Assembly (NCBI GenBank): GCA_001414485.1
Contig: LLEY01000217.1
Span: 25,297 to 89,296 of the forward strand
Origin: Calycina herbarum
Lineage: Eukaryota > Ascomycota > Leotiomycetes > Helotiales > Pezizellaceae
DNA: 64,000 nt
Reading direction: 5' to 3'
Shown one piece after another: positions 24,091 through 35,090 of this stretch. Below the pieces are notes generated by a model. It searched no databases. It was given only the letters and a program-made list of their open reading frames with translations, and had not been told where the DNA came from. The translations under genes and the position numbers were made by a program. Numbering within the stretch: the stretch's first letter is position 1; the number at the start of each line of letters is the position of its first letter.

Positions 24091-26008
24091 CCCCCGCCTC
24101 CTCTTTGTAAAGAGCCGCGAGCCTCTTATATAGCTCTGTAAAACGACGTGCTCTCTAAGAGGCTAAGCGAGGCGCCTTACAGACACGGCCGGTGCGCCGT
24201 GCTATTTTACGTTAGTAAGATCTGTTCACAGGCTATAAATCTAACTTATAGGTAGCCCTAGAGCGGATAGCACTAGAACTAGTACTAGAGCGGCGGAGAG
24301 GGTTATAAGGAGCGACCTAGGCTACGGCGGCGGAAGTAGGAGCAGCTATAGCAGCAGCGGCAGCAGTAGTAACATAAGCAGTAGACGCGATATTAGCTAG
24401 TCCTATCCGTAATAGTTAGCTACGGTCTGTAATAGGTAGGAGAGTTTACTTATAGAGGGAGTAGCAGCGTCCTTTACTGCTGTAATAGCAGTTGATACAG
24501 CTTTGCCTAAAGAAGCTAGGCACCGACATATATATACTCTATGCTTCAGACCTACCTACACAGTGTGTACACCCAGGGGTGTTTACTTAGCCGGTTAATT
24601 AACTAAGTAAAGCCTCTAGGTTAGTAGGCCGGGTAGTAGATATTATATAGCCGGGCTGTAAGGTAGTAGAACGGACCGTAACCAGCCTCGTAAGAGAGAT
24701 CATAGTCTATGAAGGCTGGTAAGGGAGGGCGAGCAGGGTAGGGAACGGTAGAGAAGCTATATAAGTAGTAGTAGCAGCAGCAGCGCAGGCGGTGATAGCG
24801 GCGGCGGCGGCGGTGGTATATGTATTCTCTATTCTATAGTCTATAATTGTTAGTTTATAGTCTATAACGCCTTTTTATATAGTTTAGGTTTTAAAGGAGG
24901 CTTACGTGCTATTATTACTATTATTATTATTATTAAAAGAGAAGAGAAGAGAAGGCTAGAAGACTTTAATATAAATATCTACTATACTATTCACTTTTAA
25001 TATTAAACGAATATATTATATAACTATAAACAGACGTATAACAGGTATGTTATTCAACTTTTTCACTCTTTACAACCTGTAACGTATTACAGCTACGCTT
25101 TTACTTCTATAGTATTTACTTCCGCAGCCTCTAGTTAAAAGCGTAGCTTTTTTTTAGGTTCCGACCCCCCCTGCTCGCGAGTCAAAGGCTGCCTTTTTAC
25201 TTATATAATCGAAAAATGTCAGATCACCTAATATATATCGCTTAGTTATTTAAAAGTGTCCTTCGTAGTTAGTAAGGCTCTTTTCTCCTATAACCTTACT
25301 TAGATTTCGCTATATTCGTTCTAGTCTACCTTCCTCCTATACTATAGCTGCTAAATACTACTCGACGTATATATAGAAGCTTCCTCTTCTCTCTTTCTTC
25401 AAGGATATAGACGTAGATGTCTATTCGCGGGTCTACTTATCGTATATTACATACTGTAATAAACTACGAAAACGCTGTACTACAACTATAGCTAGTCTAT
25501 AACGGCTAGCTTAACGCCCGCGAATTGACGCGCCGATATCTGTATTTCCTCTTCTCTTCCTTCTATATAGTACTAATCGATACAGGCTCTTCTATAGCCG
25601 CCTTCCCGTCTACCGTAGATCTATATCGTCCGCGAATCGACCTCTGAACCTGCTCCCTCTCTACAACCCCCTCTCCCTCTCCGCGAACCAGGCTTCCTTC
25701 CTATAGACCAGTGGCAGCTGATTCAAGACTTTAACGATTCTATATAGACTATCTAGATAGAGGGTTGTAGCCGCTATAGCGTAAACGGTGGTTTATAATA
25801 GCTCTAAAGAATACTATATACTATAAGTGTTACTTACGAGATTCTAAAGATTATAGACCGTATCTTATGTCTATAGACAACGAGATAGACCCTAGACCTA
25901 TAATAGATACCTCACTAGAGCTTACTTAAGTAGAAGAGATAATTATCGCCTATTCCTACGTCTAGATAGTCCTCTTTCGGTATCGCGGGCACTAGTATCA
26001 CTATTTAG

Positions 26009-26453
26009 TATAACGAAACTCAAACGAACTAAACAAAGATAACTAAGTCTCGAAGGTTAGTATATAGGTAAGAAGTACAGATACGCTGGGTTGTTTACTT
26101 AGAAGTGAACTCGTTACTTATATTAAAGATATTAAACAAGATAATAAGATTAATAACTAAAGTTAAGTATAAAGCTTCTATCTAATAGTAGACGTGCTAG
26201 TCTTATATAGAACCTTTATTCCTAAGTACATCGCTTATATCGCTCGCGATTAAGGCGATTAGAGTAATATAGGCGATTACGTTATATAACTGCACGTGAC
26301 TTCTAATATTACTATAATAGTAAGATCCTAAAATCCCAAATGTCCTTTATATTACTGATTTCCTTCTATATTACCTTCCTTTCCTAGATATTATACCTTA
26401 TCTTATTAGAACGCTATCTAGACTACTTACTACGTATACCGTAGTTTATAACA
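26009..26453 (-). repeat. 3' LTR of the chromovirus
   Basis: 445 bp, the same length as its partner at 33085. The differences seen over the parts compared are transitions only (C/T or G/A), so divergence reflects RIP more than age. The outer end reads TATAACG where TGTAACG is expected. Confidence 0.92.
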
Positions 26454-27119
26454 CTATCCCCTTCTTAGACTAGTATGTCTCTATGCTTAAGTATAGCCTA
26501 AGAAATATTATTAAGAGGCTAGCAGCCTCTCTAGTTTCTAATATATCGTTAACACCTCTCTTAAAAGATAAGCTTAAATAATATAGAACTCTTAACACTC
26601 TTTAAATCGAACGTTTAAGACGCGAAATAATTCCTTATACTCGTTATATAAATACGAAAACCAGTCGTCGATACGTTAGCGTCTCTAGTAGTTCTAAGTA
26701 CTCTAAGTATACTAGGAAGAGCAAATCTTATAATATTGAATCGTAAAACCGAATACTCTTAATTTTCGAGTAAGAATCTATTAATACCTAGAAGCAGAGG
26801 TTATAGTAGGAGGAAGAGACAGCCTATAAGATTTAGGAAGAAGCTATATAGAAGATCCTTCGTCTACGAAAACAATAACGCTTCCTTATAGAGCGGGAGT
26901 AAGAGATACTCTGTCGTAGTCTTACTAACCTATAAGAGCTTAATAAAGCTAACGAGAAAGAAAGAGTAGAGAAGGAGAAAGAAGAGAGGGAATTAGAGGT
27001 CGTCTAACTAGTAGCCTCTTCTTCTTCTAACAACCCTGCTTTTATTACCGAGCTAACTCTTAATTCGGCTTTTCTTAAGACTTTCTCTTCTAACTACGAG
27101 ATATAGGTAACCCTAGGTT

Positions 27120-30100
27120 TTAGTAGTAGAACCTTTAAAGTTCCTCCTAGTAATAGTTAAGATTGCTTTTTAGCTCCTAAGTGTTTTCTAAATATAGGTA
27201 ATCTAACTATTTAATTAAGTACTTAACCTATTCTCTAACTAGTTTATAGTTGAGAATCCTCTTAACTTTATACTTAGTATTTAAGTTTATTAGTTAAATT
27301 TCTATAATTAGAGCTAGTAGTACTCCTAGTAGTACTGGTTCGAGTAGAGATATATAGAATACTAGGTAGATGTTTATTATCTTTAGTAGTACTAATTTAT
27401 AATTTAAAGGTCTCTTAACTTATTTAATTTTAAATAGTCTAAGTTTTTTATAATCTAATTTATTACTTAGTCTTTTTATATTAATATTTTTCTATACTAA
27501 GTAGACTTTATCCCTCTCTTTTAGTATTAGCTCCTAACTACGTCGTTTATTATAGTAGTATATATTTCTTTCTACTACAAATTATAGGTCCTCTATAAGT
27601 TCCTTATATAGACTCTTAATTTTTAAGATATAAACACGAGTAAGTTAATTATTAATAGTCGTAGACAGTAGTTCTTAATACACCGATAATTTATATCTAA
27701 AGTTAGCGTAGAATAGCGTAATAAGTATTATTTCTATTACTAAACTATTATAAGCAAACTATACTAAGAGCAGCAGTTCTACCTAGTTATCTTACTAGTA
27801 GTTTATATAATAACGAAGGTATATTTTAACTACTTAATTTATCTATTCGTTTCCTCTATTTATTTAAAAGTAGAAAGCTATAAAGAGCTTTCTTTTCACA
27901 CCTAATCGTTTTATAAGAGTAATCTAAAATTTCGATGTAAAGAGCTTGTATTACAGCGCTGGTCCGTAACACGTGATTCTCGGTCCTATACGTAACCGTC
28001 AGAGCCGCAACGCTTGAACGGATTTATAACGAGATTAAAGGCTCTTTATAGTTAGTAGAAATACCTCTTTTTCGTAGAGTATATATTCCGTATTCCCTCG
28101 TTCTTAGAACTGTAGCTTTAAATTCTCGAATATATATATATATACTCTTATGTCTTTGCCTTTAGATATAGATCGTAATAGCTTATCTCTATCCGAGAGT
28201 ATTTCTTCAGATAGTTTATATCTTAAGACTACTTCTCTAAGGAATACAAATACTAGTTCCTCAGCTATACTTAACTCTATATATACTATTAAGATTATAT
28301 ACTTCGTAAGTCGTTCTATAATAACCAGGATCGCGTTATACTTAACTCTTATTATCAGATCTTTAGATTTTAGTAACTTAATAATAAAATCTATAGATAT
28401 TAATTTCTAAGGTATCTATAGTATTAGAGTAGTGTTTATCTATTTATAAGGAGTATAGTAAGAAGCTTTATTCCTAGTATAGGTATTATATTCTACTATT
28501 ACTTCCTTAACTATCGTAGATAACCGATTAATATAGTAGTATTATCTTATTCTTTAGAGAGTTCTACGAATTCCTTAGTAGCTGTAAGCGAGCGTAGCGT
28601 AGTATTCTTATATAAATTCCTTTATATACGAACTAGGAACCTATAATTTTCCTTTTATATATTAGTTATAACCTTTATATATATTTTAAATTTTATCTAT
28701 CTAGATGTCGTTTATTACTACTATTTCGTATATAGTAGGTACTAAGTCTCTATTCTTAAGAGTTTTTAAGATTATAATCTTTTTATACTCTTTATTTCTC
28801 TTATATCTAGGTTTCTAGCTAAGAGTATTAGCCTAAGTATTTAATATTCCCTTTATATGTTGAATAATAATGTTAAATCCTTCTAATATCTCTAACTATC
28901 TAGCTAGTCGTCTAGTTATAAGCTCCTTAGTTGTTGTAAACGTTCTAAGGTTTTCGTAGTTAGATAAAACTATAACTAGGTGTTTTACTAGCTATAAATA
29001 AATTCTCTAGTATTCTAAAGCTAATACTATAGTAAGCAGTTCCTTATTAAAGATACTATAGTTTTATTATACTAGGTTAAATGTTTTAGAATAATATATA
29101 ATAGGTATAAGTTTTCCTTTATTATTTAGTTATAAGTAAATCGCACCTACTACTATATCTAAGGCGTCTATTTTAATTATACTAGGTTTATCTATATTAA
29201 AATCGTATAGAATAGGTTTTTCTATAAACTTTACTTTAATTTTCTAAAAAGCATTCTCTATCTATTTATTCTATATAAACTTAATAGCTTTTTTAACTAG
29301 TACTAACATTAGTTTAGTAATCTTTATATAGTCTTATATAAACAAATAGTAAAAGTTTATAAATCTAAGAAAGGACTATATATCTTTTATATTCTCTAGT
29401 AATTTCTAGTTTAAGATATCTTAGATCTTTACTAGATCTATTTCTATTTTCTCTAAGCTAAATACCTATCTTAGGAAAAGTGTCTAAGTTACTCTAAACT
29501 TGTATTTTAAGAGTTTTAATTAAGAGTTTACTTTTATAAGTTATTATAAAACCTCTTTAATATATCTCTTATATTCTTCTTCTTTTTCTAAGAAGATTAA
29601 GATATTATCTAGATAATAGATTACTATTACTTTTAGAAGATCTCTTAAAATAATATTATTTTATCTCTAATATATAGCTAGTATATTATAAAGTCTAAAT
29701 AGTATAACTATATATTTATAAAAGCCTAATAGTAAGGTAAATACTATCTTCTATTCGTTTCTAACTTTTATTTATATAAGTCTATAAGCGTTTTGTTAAT
29801 CTAGTTTTATAAATCGTACTACTTTGTCTAACTTATCTTATAAGTATTAGATAGGTAGTAACAGATAAGCGTTCTTAACTATAGTATAATTTACTTCTTA
29901 ATAATTAATATATACTCTCCTATCTAGGTCGTCTTTCTTCTTAATAATAAGTATATTTAAGGTAATTAATAACTTAGATCTTCTAATATATCCCTTCTTA
30001 ATACCTTCCTTTATATAACTTTCTATTCTCTATAGGCTTTTCTAGTTATATAACCGAAGCTTCTACTTTAAGAGATAATAACCCTCTTTTAGTTTAATCT

Positions 30101-32990
30101 TATAATCTTATAAGCAATGTTTCAACAAGGCTTATAAGTCTTCTAGGTTTTTAAACAAAGCCTTAAATTCTCTATACTATATAGGTATTTCGTTATCAGC
30201 TTTCTTACTAACCTATAGAGGACCCTAGGCAAGGTGTTCTAGCACTTTAGAAGAGGTAGTACTAACCTCGTTCTAGCCTTAAAGTTATAAATATAAACCT
30301 ATATATTTATATTAACTAAAGGTTATTATTCTAGCCTTCTAGTCGATTTCTAGATTATGTTTCTAAATCTATAGTATACTAAGTATTACTTCCTTACTTC
30401 CTATTTTAATAATATCAAATTATATATCTAAACAATATCCTTTAATATTAACTCTTATTAGAATAGTTTACTAATTAATAATCCTATTTTAATATATAAT
30501 ATCCGTTCTATTAACCACTCCTAGTCGATATAGTCTTATCTCTTTAATTAGAATGTTCAGCTTCTCTTAAGCTATTAGAGAGATAAAGTTACCTATTACT
30601 CCTAAGTCTATTATAACTTATAACTTTTTTCCTCTTATTTCTATAGTTATTACTAACTATCTTTCTCCTAAAGTAGCGTCTGACTTTACTTTAATATATT
30701 AGACTTCGAAAGATCGATTTTCTCGATTATAATTCTTTCTTTCCTTATCTTTATACTATAGAAAGAATCTTACTCTTTCCTTATTAGCATATACTACCTC
30801 GTATACTAACCTATATTCTACGATTTCTATAGTTTTAGGAATTCCTCTTATAAATCGTTTTAGTATTTGTTTATAGTTATATTAGATCTATTTATAACTA
30901 GTTTCTAAAATAGCTTCTATAAACTAAAGTTCTCTTATATATAGATAATCTAAAGTAGCCTCTAATATGCTTATCTCTAGTTTTATATAATAAACCTTAA
31001 ATATATAGTCCCTTAAATTCTTTTCCTTAATAGCTTAAATCTAGGACTAAGGAAAGAATACTACTCCTTCTTTATCTAATAATACTACTTTACATATCTA
31101 ATAATATTCTACTATTCTAATAGGCTCTAGTAATATTCCTTTGTATCGTTTCTATAATAACTAGTCTAAGGTTAGACTTAGTTTATATCTTATCTATTAT
31201 ACTATCGTTTCCTAAACTGTTTCTATAAACTATAGTTCTCTTATTAATAGATAGTATAATTCTTCTAGTTCTATCTTAGCCTACCTAGTTATATTAAGCT
31301 CTCTTTACTCCTAGAATAGTATACTAAACAGTTATTATAAGTTATATTTTCTAAATACTAACCTATTATTTCTAATTAACATAATAATAATATATTATTT
31401 AAATTCCTTTAGTATAACATCTTTAAGTAGTATTCTAAGAAAAGGGGTTTTAATTCGTCTCTTAAATCCTATTACAACTTACTATATCTATATACTAATT
31501 TTATCTAAAATATTATATATTTTCTATATATCTTCTACTTTAAGGTAGCTAGGTTTTTTAACTAGTTAACGTTCCTATTCTAGTTTCTTCTCTTTAATAG
31601 TTTTCTATCTAGTAATTAGGCTAACTAGAGTTATTATTTTAGAGTTATTACTTATAATAGTATACGTTATTAAAATAGTTAGATTAACTCCTTATATTAT
31701 ATAAGGACTCTAGAAATCTAGTTTCTAATTATTAATATATATATATTAATTTCCTTATTTAAAGGTTCTAAGAAAAACCTAAGTTTCTCTAACTTTAGAG
31801 TCTTTATTCTTTATTTCTTCTTCTAAACTAGAAGATAAATCTAATATCTCTAAAGAACTAGTCGATAATAGTAATTTATATTCTACTTAAAGAGGTTACT
31901 TAGATTCTATTACTAATTATATATTATAATATTCTTTAAAGAGTAGATCTCTATTATTATTAGTATTTTATATACTACTAATTCCTTTATTATTTTTAAT
32001 CTAAGTTTTATATCCTTATACTTTAAGCTCCTTATCTATAAGTTTAATATAATCAGTTAAAGCTACCTATTATTAAATAGTAGTATTAATTTATTTCTTT
32101 CTCTTAGAGTCTTTCTTCTTACTATACTTATTTACTCTATAACCTAGAAGGCTATAGTTATAATATAAGTTCTACTTACGTTAATAATTTCGCTTCTTCT
32201 AAGAAAGTCCTTCTTTCTTTAGAAAGGTTTTCTTCTATATAGCGTTTACCTCCTTACTATATTTACTAGTATAAGAGTGCTTCTACTTCTCTAACCTTTT
32301 ACTCTTTTCTCTATACCTAAGGTTACTCTTTCTAAATTTATATAAACAGTTATCTAGCTAGACAACCTCCTTAATTATACCTATAATAGTTAAGAATTAT
32401 ATATTCTACTTAGCTATTTCCTTATAGATATGTATCTTTAATCCTCTATAGAAGAGTTCTATAAGAGCGATAGTATTCTATTCTAACTTCGTCTTATAAC
32501 GTTAGAATTTATTAGTATAATCTATTACTAATCCGGTCTAGTATAATTCTAAAAGCTTATATATAGCTGTTTAAATCGTATTAAAGTCTCTAAAAACTTT
32601 TCTAATAGTTACTTTAAATCCTCTCTATAATTTAAATATAATCTTAGTTAATTCTATCTTTCCGTCTTTATTCTTATTCTTAAAGAAATCCTCTAAGTAT
32701 AGCTAAGCCTATTCTAATACTAATCCCCTAAGGTAGGAGATAACAAAGATAGTTTATAAGTTATAATTACCTTTAAACTTATTAGAATTAAAGTTAAAGT
32801 AGATGTCTATTTAAAGAAGGAATAAGTCGAGTTCCTTTTGCTTCCTATAATACGTATCTAGTATCTTAACTTTAATAGACTTAAGTGCTTCGACCTTATA
32901 GAGCTTAGGTACGTCTAGTATACTAATATTGTCGTCGTTCCTAGTTAACTATATACCGGTAGGTGTTCTTCTAGTTATACTTCTAGATAT
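27120..32990 (-). pseudogene. gag-pol remnant of the chromovirus
   Basis: Decoded on the minus strand with stops ignored. Gag is about 32990-32110, with a ruined CCHC knuckle (YYNYSLLGYRVNK) near 32150. RT motif VIYYLDNILIF is near 29610 (YLDD degraded to YLDN). RNase H (IIKIDALDIVVGAIYL) is near 29150. Integrase runs from GIRRTL...YNTYTRNKAS near 28530 to SIDFIIKLLKSKD near 28380 and LSDRDK further on. A C-terminal chromodomain (VKYLIK.LDYLYLENT) is near 27230. The order matches MAGGY/Skippy-type fungal chromoviruses. It is far too mutated to function. Confidence 0.88.
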
Positions 32991-33084
32991 TCCTACAACG
33001 TTAACTCGACTAGTATTCGAGCTAGCTGCTATAACAGAGGTTGCTAGGGCTATAGCGACTAAACTTCTAAGCAGGTACTTAAAG

Positions 33085-33529
33085 TATAACGAAACTTAAA
33101 CGAACTAAACAAAGATGACTAAGTCTCAAAGGTTAGTATATAGGTAAGAAGTATAGATATACTAGGTTGTTTACTTAGAAGTAAACTCGTTACTTATATT
33201 AAAGATATTAAATAAGATAATAAGATTAATAACTAAAGTTAAGTACAAAGCTTCTATCTAATAGCAGACGTGCTAGTCTTATATAGAACCTTTATTCCTA
33301 AGTATATCGCTTATATCGCTCGCGATTAAGGTAATCAGAGTAATATAGGCGATCACGTTATATAACCGTATATAACTTCTAATATTACTACAATAGTGAG
33401 ATCCTGAAATCCCAAATGTCCTTTATATTACTGATTTCCTCCTATATTATCTTCCTTTCCTAGATGTTATACCTTATCTTATTAGAACGCCGTCTGAACT
33501 ACTTACTACGTATACCGTGGTTCGTAACA
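33085..33529 (-). repeat. 5' LTR of the chromovirus
   Basis: 445 bp, less degraded than its partner: it keeps GTGGTTCGTAACA at the outer end where the other reads GTAGTTTATAACA. It is flanked by the TTTAG duplication on its right. Confidence 0.92.
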
Positions 33530-34773
33530 TTTAGGTTACTATATTAGCTTTATATAGAATATAGTTAAGACGGTTACTATCTTTCTAAATCTCTCCGCAG
33601 ATCTAGATATTATACTCGTCTACTTACTAGATATAGGCTAGAATCCTAGGTAAGTCTCTACTCGTATACTAGTATAGACTATACTTACCTGTCTAGATAT
33701 TAACGCTAGTTTAAGACAGATTTTCAGGTCTATAAACGTTACGTCTTAACATAGCTCTATTACCTCTAAGTATACTATCTCGACTACTGTTATATCACTC
33801 TCTCGTACGCCTATATCGAGTCGCTTCTAGACGATAGAGATATATCGAACGCGTTTCCTACTATTATCGATCTAATAACCTACTCTATAGATCCCGTTAA
33901 TAATGCTATAGATATAGCAGCGCCTAATATAGACTGTTTACTGCCTATTAACACCTAGTCTATAGTCTCTAATCTCTACGTTACGACGACCGAGGCGGAC
34001 TTGATCTATAGTAAGCTTATAAGCTATAACGCGTAACCTTATTAAGGAATCCCTGCCCCGTCCCTCGCTATTGTAATAGTAGTTCGTATAACTACTTCTA
34101 AAGAAGTCAGGTACTAACATATACGTACTCTATAGTCTAGACCTACCTACATAGTATATACACTTAGAGACGTTTAGTTAGCTGATTAACTAACTAAGTA
34201 AAGCCTCTAAGTTAGTAGGCTAGGCAGTGTTAATTATATAGCCGGGCTATAAGACAGTAGAACAGACTATAAGCCTTCCTACAAGAGATATTATAGCCTG
34301 TAGAGGCCGGGGAGAGAGGGCGGGCAGGGCAGGGAACGACAGAGAAGCTATATAAGCTATAGCAGTAGTAGTAGCGCGGGCGGTGGTAGCGGCGGCGGCG
34401 GCGGTTAATATATTCTCTATTCTACGGTCTACAGTAGTTAGTTTACAGCTTATAAGGTTTTTTCATATAGGTAGGGGTTTAAAAAGGGAGGCTTACGTTC
34501 TGTTATTACTGCTGTTATTATTATTAAAAGAGAAGGCTAGAAAACTTAGATATAAATATCTACTATACTATTAACCTTCAACTTCAATATTAAACGGAAG
34601 TGTTACGTGACTATAAACGGACGTATGACGGGTATCTTATTTAACTTTTTCACTCTTTATAACCTATAACATATTATAGCTACGCTTTTACTCCTGTGGA
34701 ATTTACTTCTACGGCCCCTAGTTTGCAAAAACCATTCCATTGGACTCTTGAAACGAGTGAGGGGGGAAACTTA

Positions 34774-34799
34774 CACGTGATATGAAACAATATCACGTG
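34774..34799. promoter_or_regulatory. Inverted pair of CACGTG boxes upstream of the phytase gene
   Basis: CACGTGATAT and ATATCACGTG form a perfect 10-bp inverted repeat around a 6-bp spacer, with the two CACGTG cores 20 bp apart. CACGTG is the core bound by bHLH factors, including the PHO4/NUC-1 phosphate regulators of ascomycetes, and it lies about 300 bp upstream of a phytase start. Caution: CACGTGA also occurs elsewhere in the window away from such genes, so the link to phosphate control is inference. Confidence 0.5.
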
Positions 34800-35090
34800 A
34801 ACCCCGGGATCATCGGTTTTCCCGAGCAATATCGGAAGCCAAGAGAAAGCCAAGTTTACCAAAGAGGGGAATTCGGACGGGAATAGAAGGTCTTCCTTGA
34901 AAAATGCTCCAATGGTTGTTTCACCATCAACCACGACCTCAAAAAATGGACATCGCCAGCAATTTCCAACAAGGTTAATGGAATTAAGCATAAATATGAT
35001 CCGCTCCAAGTATCCAGACGATTGTCTTATAATGGGGGATCTCCCCTTGACCTTCGTGGATCTTCGACCGTCATCCCAGAATCCGTCGTT

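Larger units (their letters stand above)
18791..25134 (+). mobile_element. Helitron copy A, full length, RIP-degraded
   Basis: Starts TTAAAAGCGTAGC followed by a T-run and AGGTTCCGACC; ends ...CTAG. The 13-mer TAAAAGCGTAGCT at the 5' end recurs inverted as AGCTACGCTTTTA at 25091-25103, 31 nt inside the 3' end. Such asymmetric terminal inverted repeats mark the Helitron2 variant described in fungi, rather than the canonical TC...CTRR ends. There is no target duplication; boundaries are uncertain by one T, and insertion at T^T fits. It contains a Rep-helicase pseudogene and a long non-coding tail with pyrimidine and GCG microsatellites. CpA/TpG are scarce and TpA abundant, as RIP predicts. A second copy starts at the very next base. 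Confidence 0.9.
26009..33529 (-). mobile_element. Chromodomain-bearing Gypsy LTR retrotransposon (chromovirus remnant)
   Basis: Two 445-bp LTRs bound it, and the 5-bp duplication TTTAG flanks it (26004-26008 and 33530-33534). The coding strand is minus: the purine-rich AAGAAGGGGATAG lies just inside the left LTR (26454-26466), which is therefore the 3' LTR. Reading leftward from the right LTR, gag, protease/RT/RNase H, integrase and chromodomain remnants come in normal Ty3/Gypsy order. The right end shows TGTTAC..., while the other end's CA has become TA. All genes are riddled with stops. Confidence 0.93.
25135..34721 (+). mobile_element. Helitron copy B, internally deleted, with nested retroelement
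   Basis: Same ends as copy A: TTAAAAGCGTAGC at 25135, AGCTACGCTTTTA at 34678-34690, and CTAG 31 nt further on. It follows copy A head-to-tail with no spacer. It aligns to copy A from the start to about 26008, is interrupted by an LTR element (26009-33529 plus duplication), then continues to 34061. There it jumps from the copy A position near 20186 to about 24470. Removing the nested element leaves about 2.06 kb: a non-autonomous derivative that keeps both ends but lacks the Rep catalytic and helicase parts. Differences from copy A that I compared are almost all C/T and G/A. Confidence 0.88.

Noticed and set aside
18791..25134. Terminal-inverted-repeat DNA transposon based on TAAAAGCGTAGCT ends
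   Set aside because: The inverted copy is 31 nt inside the 3' end, there is no target duplication, and the coding remnant is Rep-helicase, so Helitron fits better.
28150..28410. 86-aa plus-strand ORF inside the chromovirus
   Set aside because: It is antisense to the integrase remnant and arises by chance in AT-rich DNA.
18791..34721. Centromere or AT-rich isochore without genes
   Set aside because: Decoding through the stops gives ordered Helitron and Gypsy proteins with element ends and target duplication, so the AT-richness is RIP of repeats.
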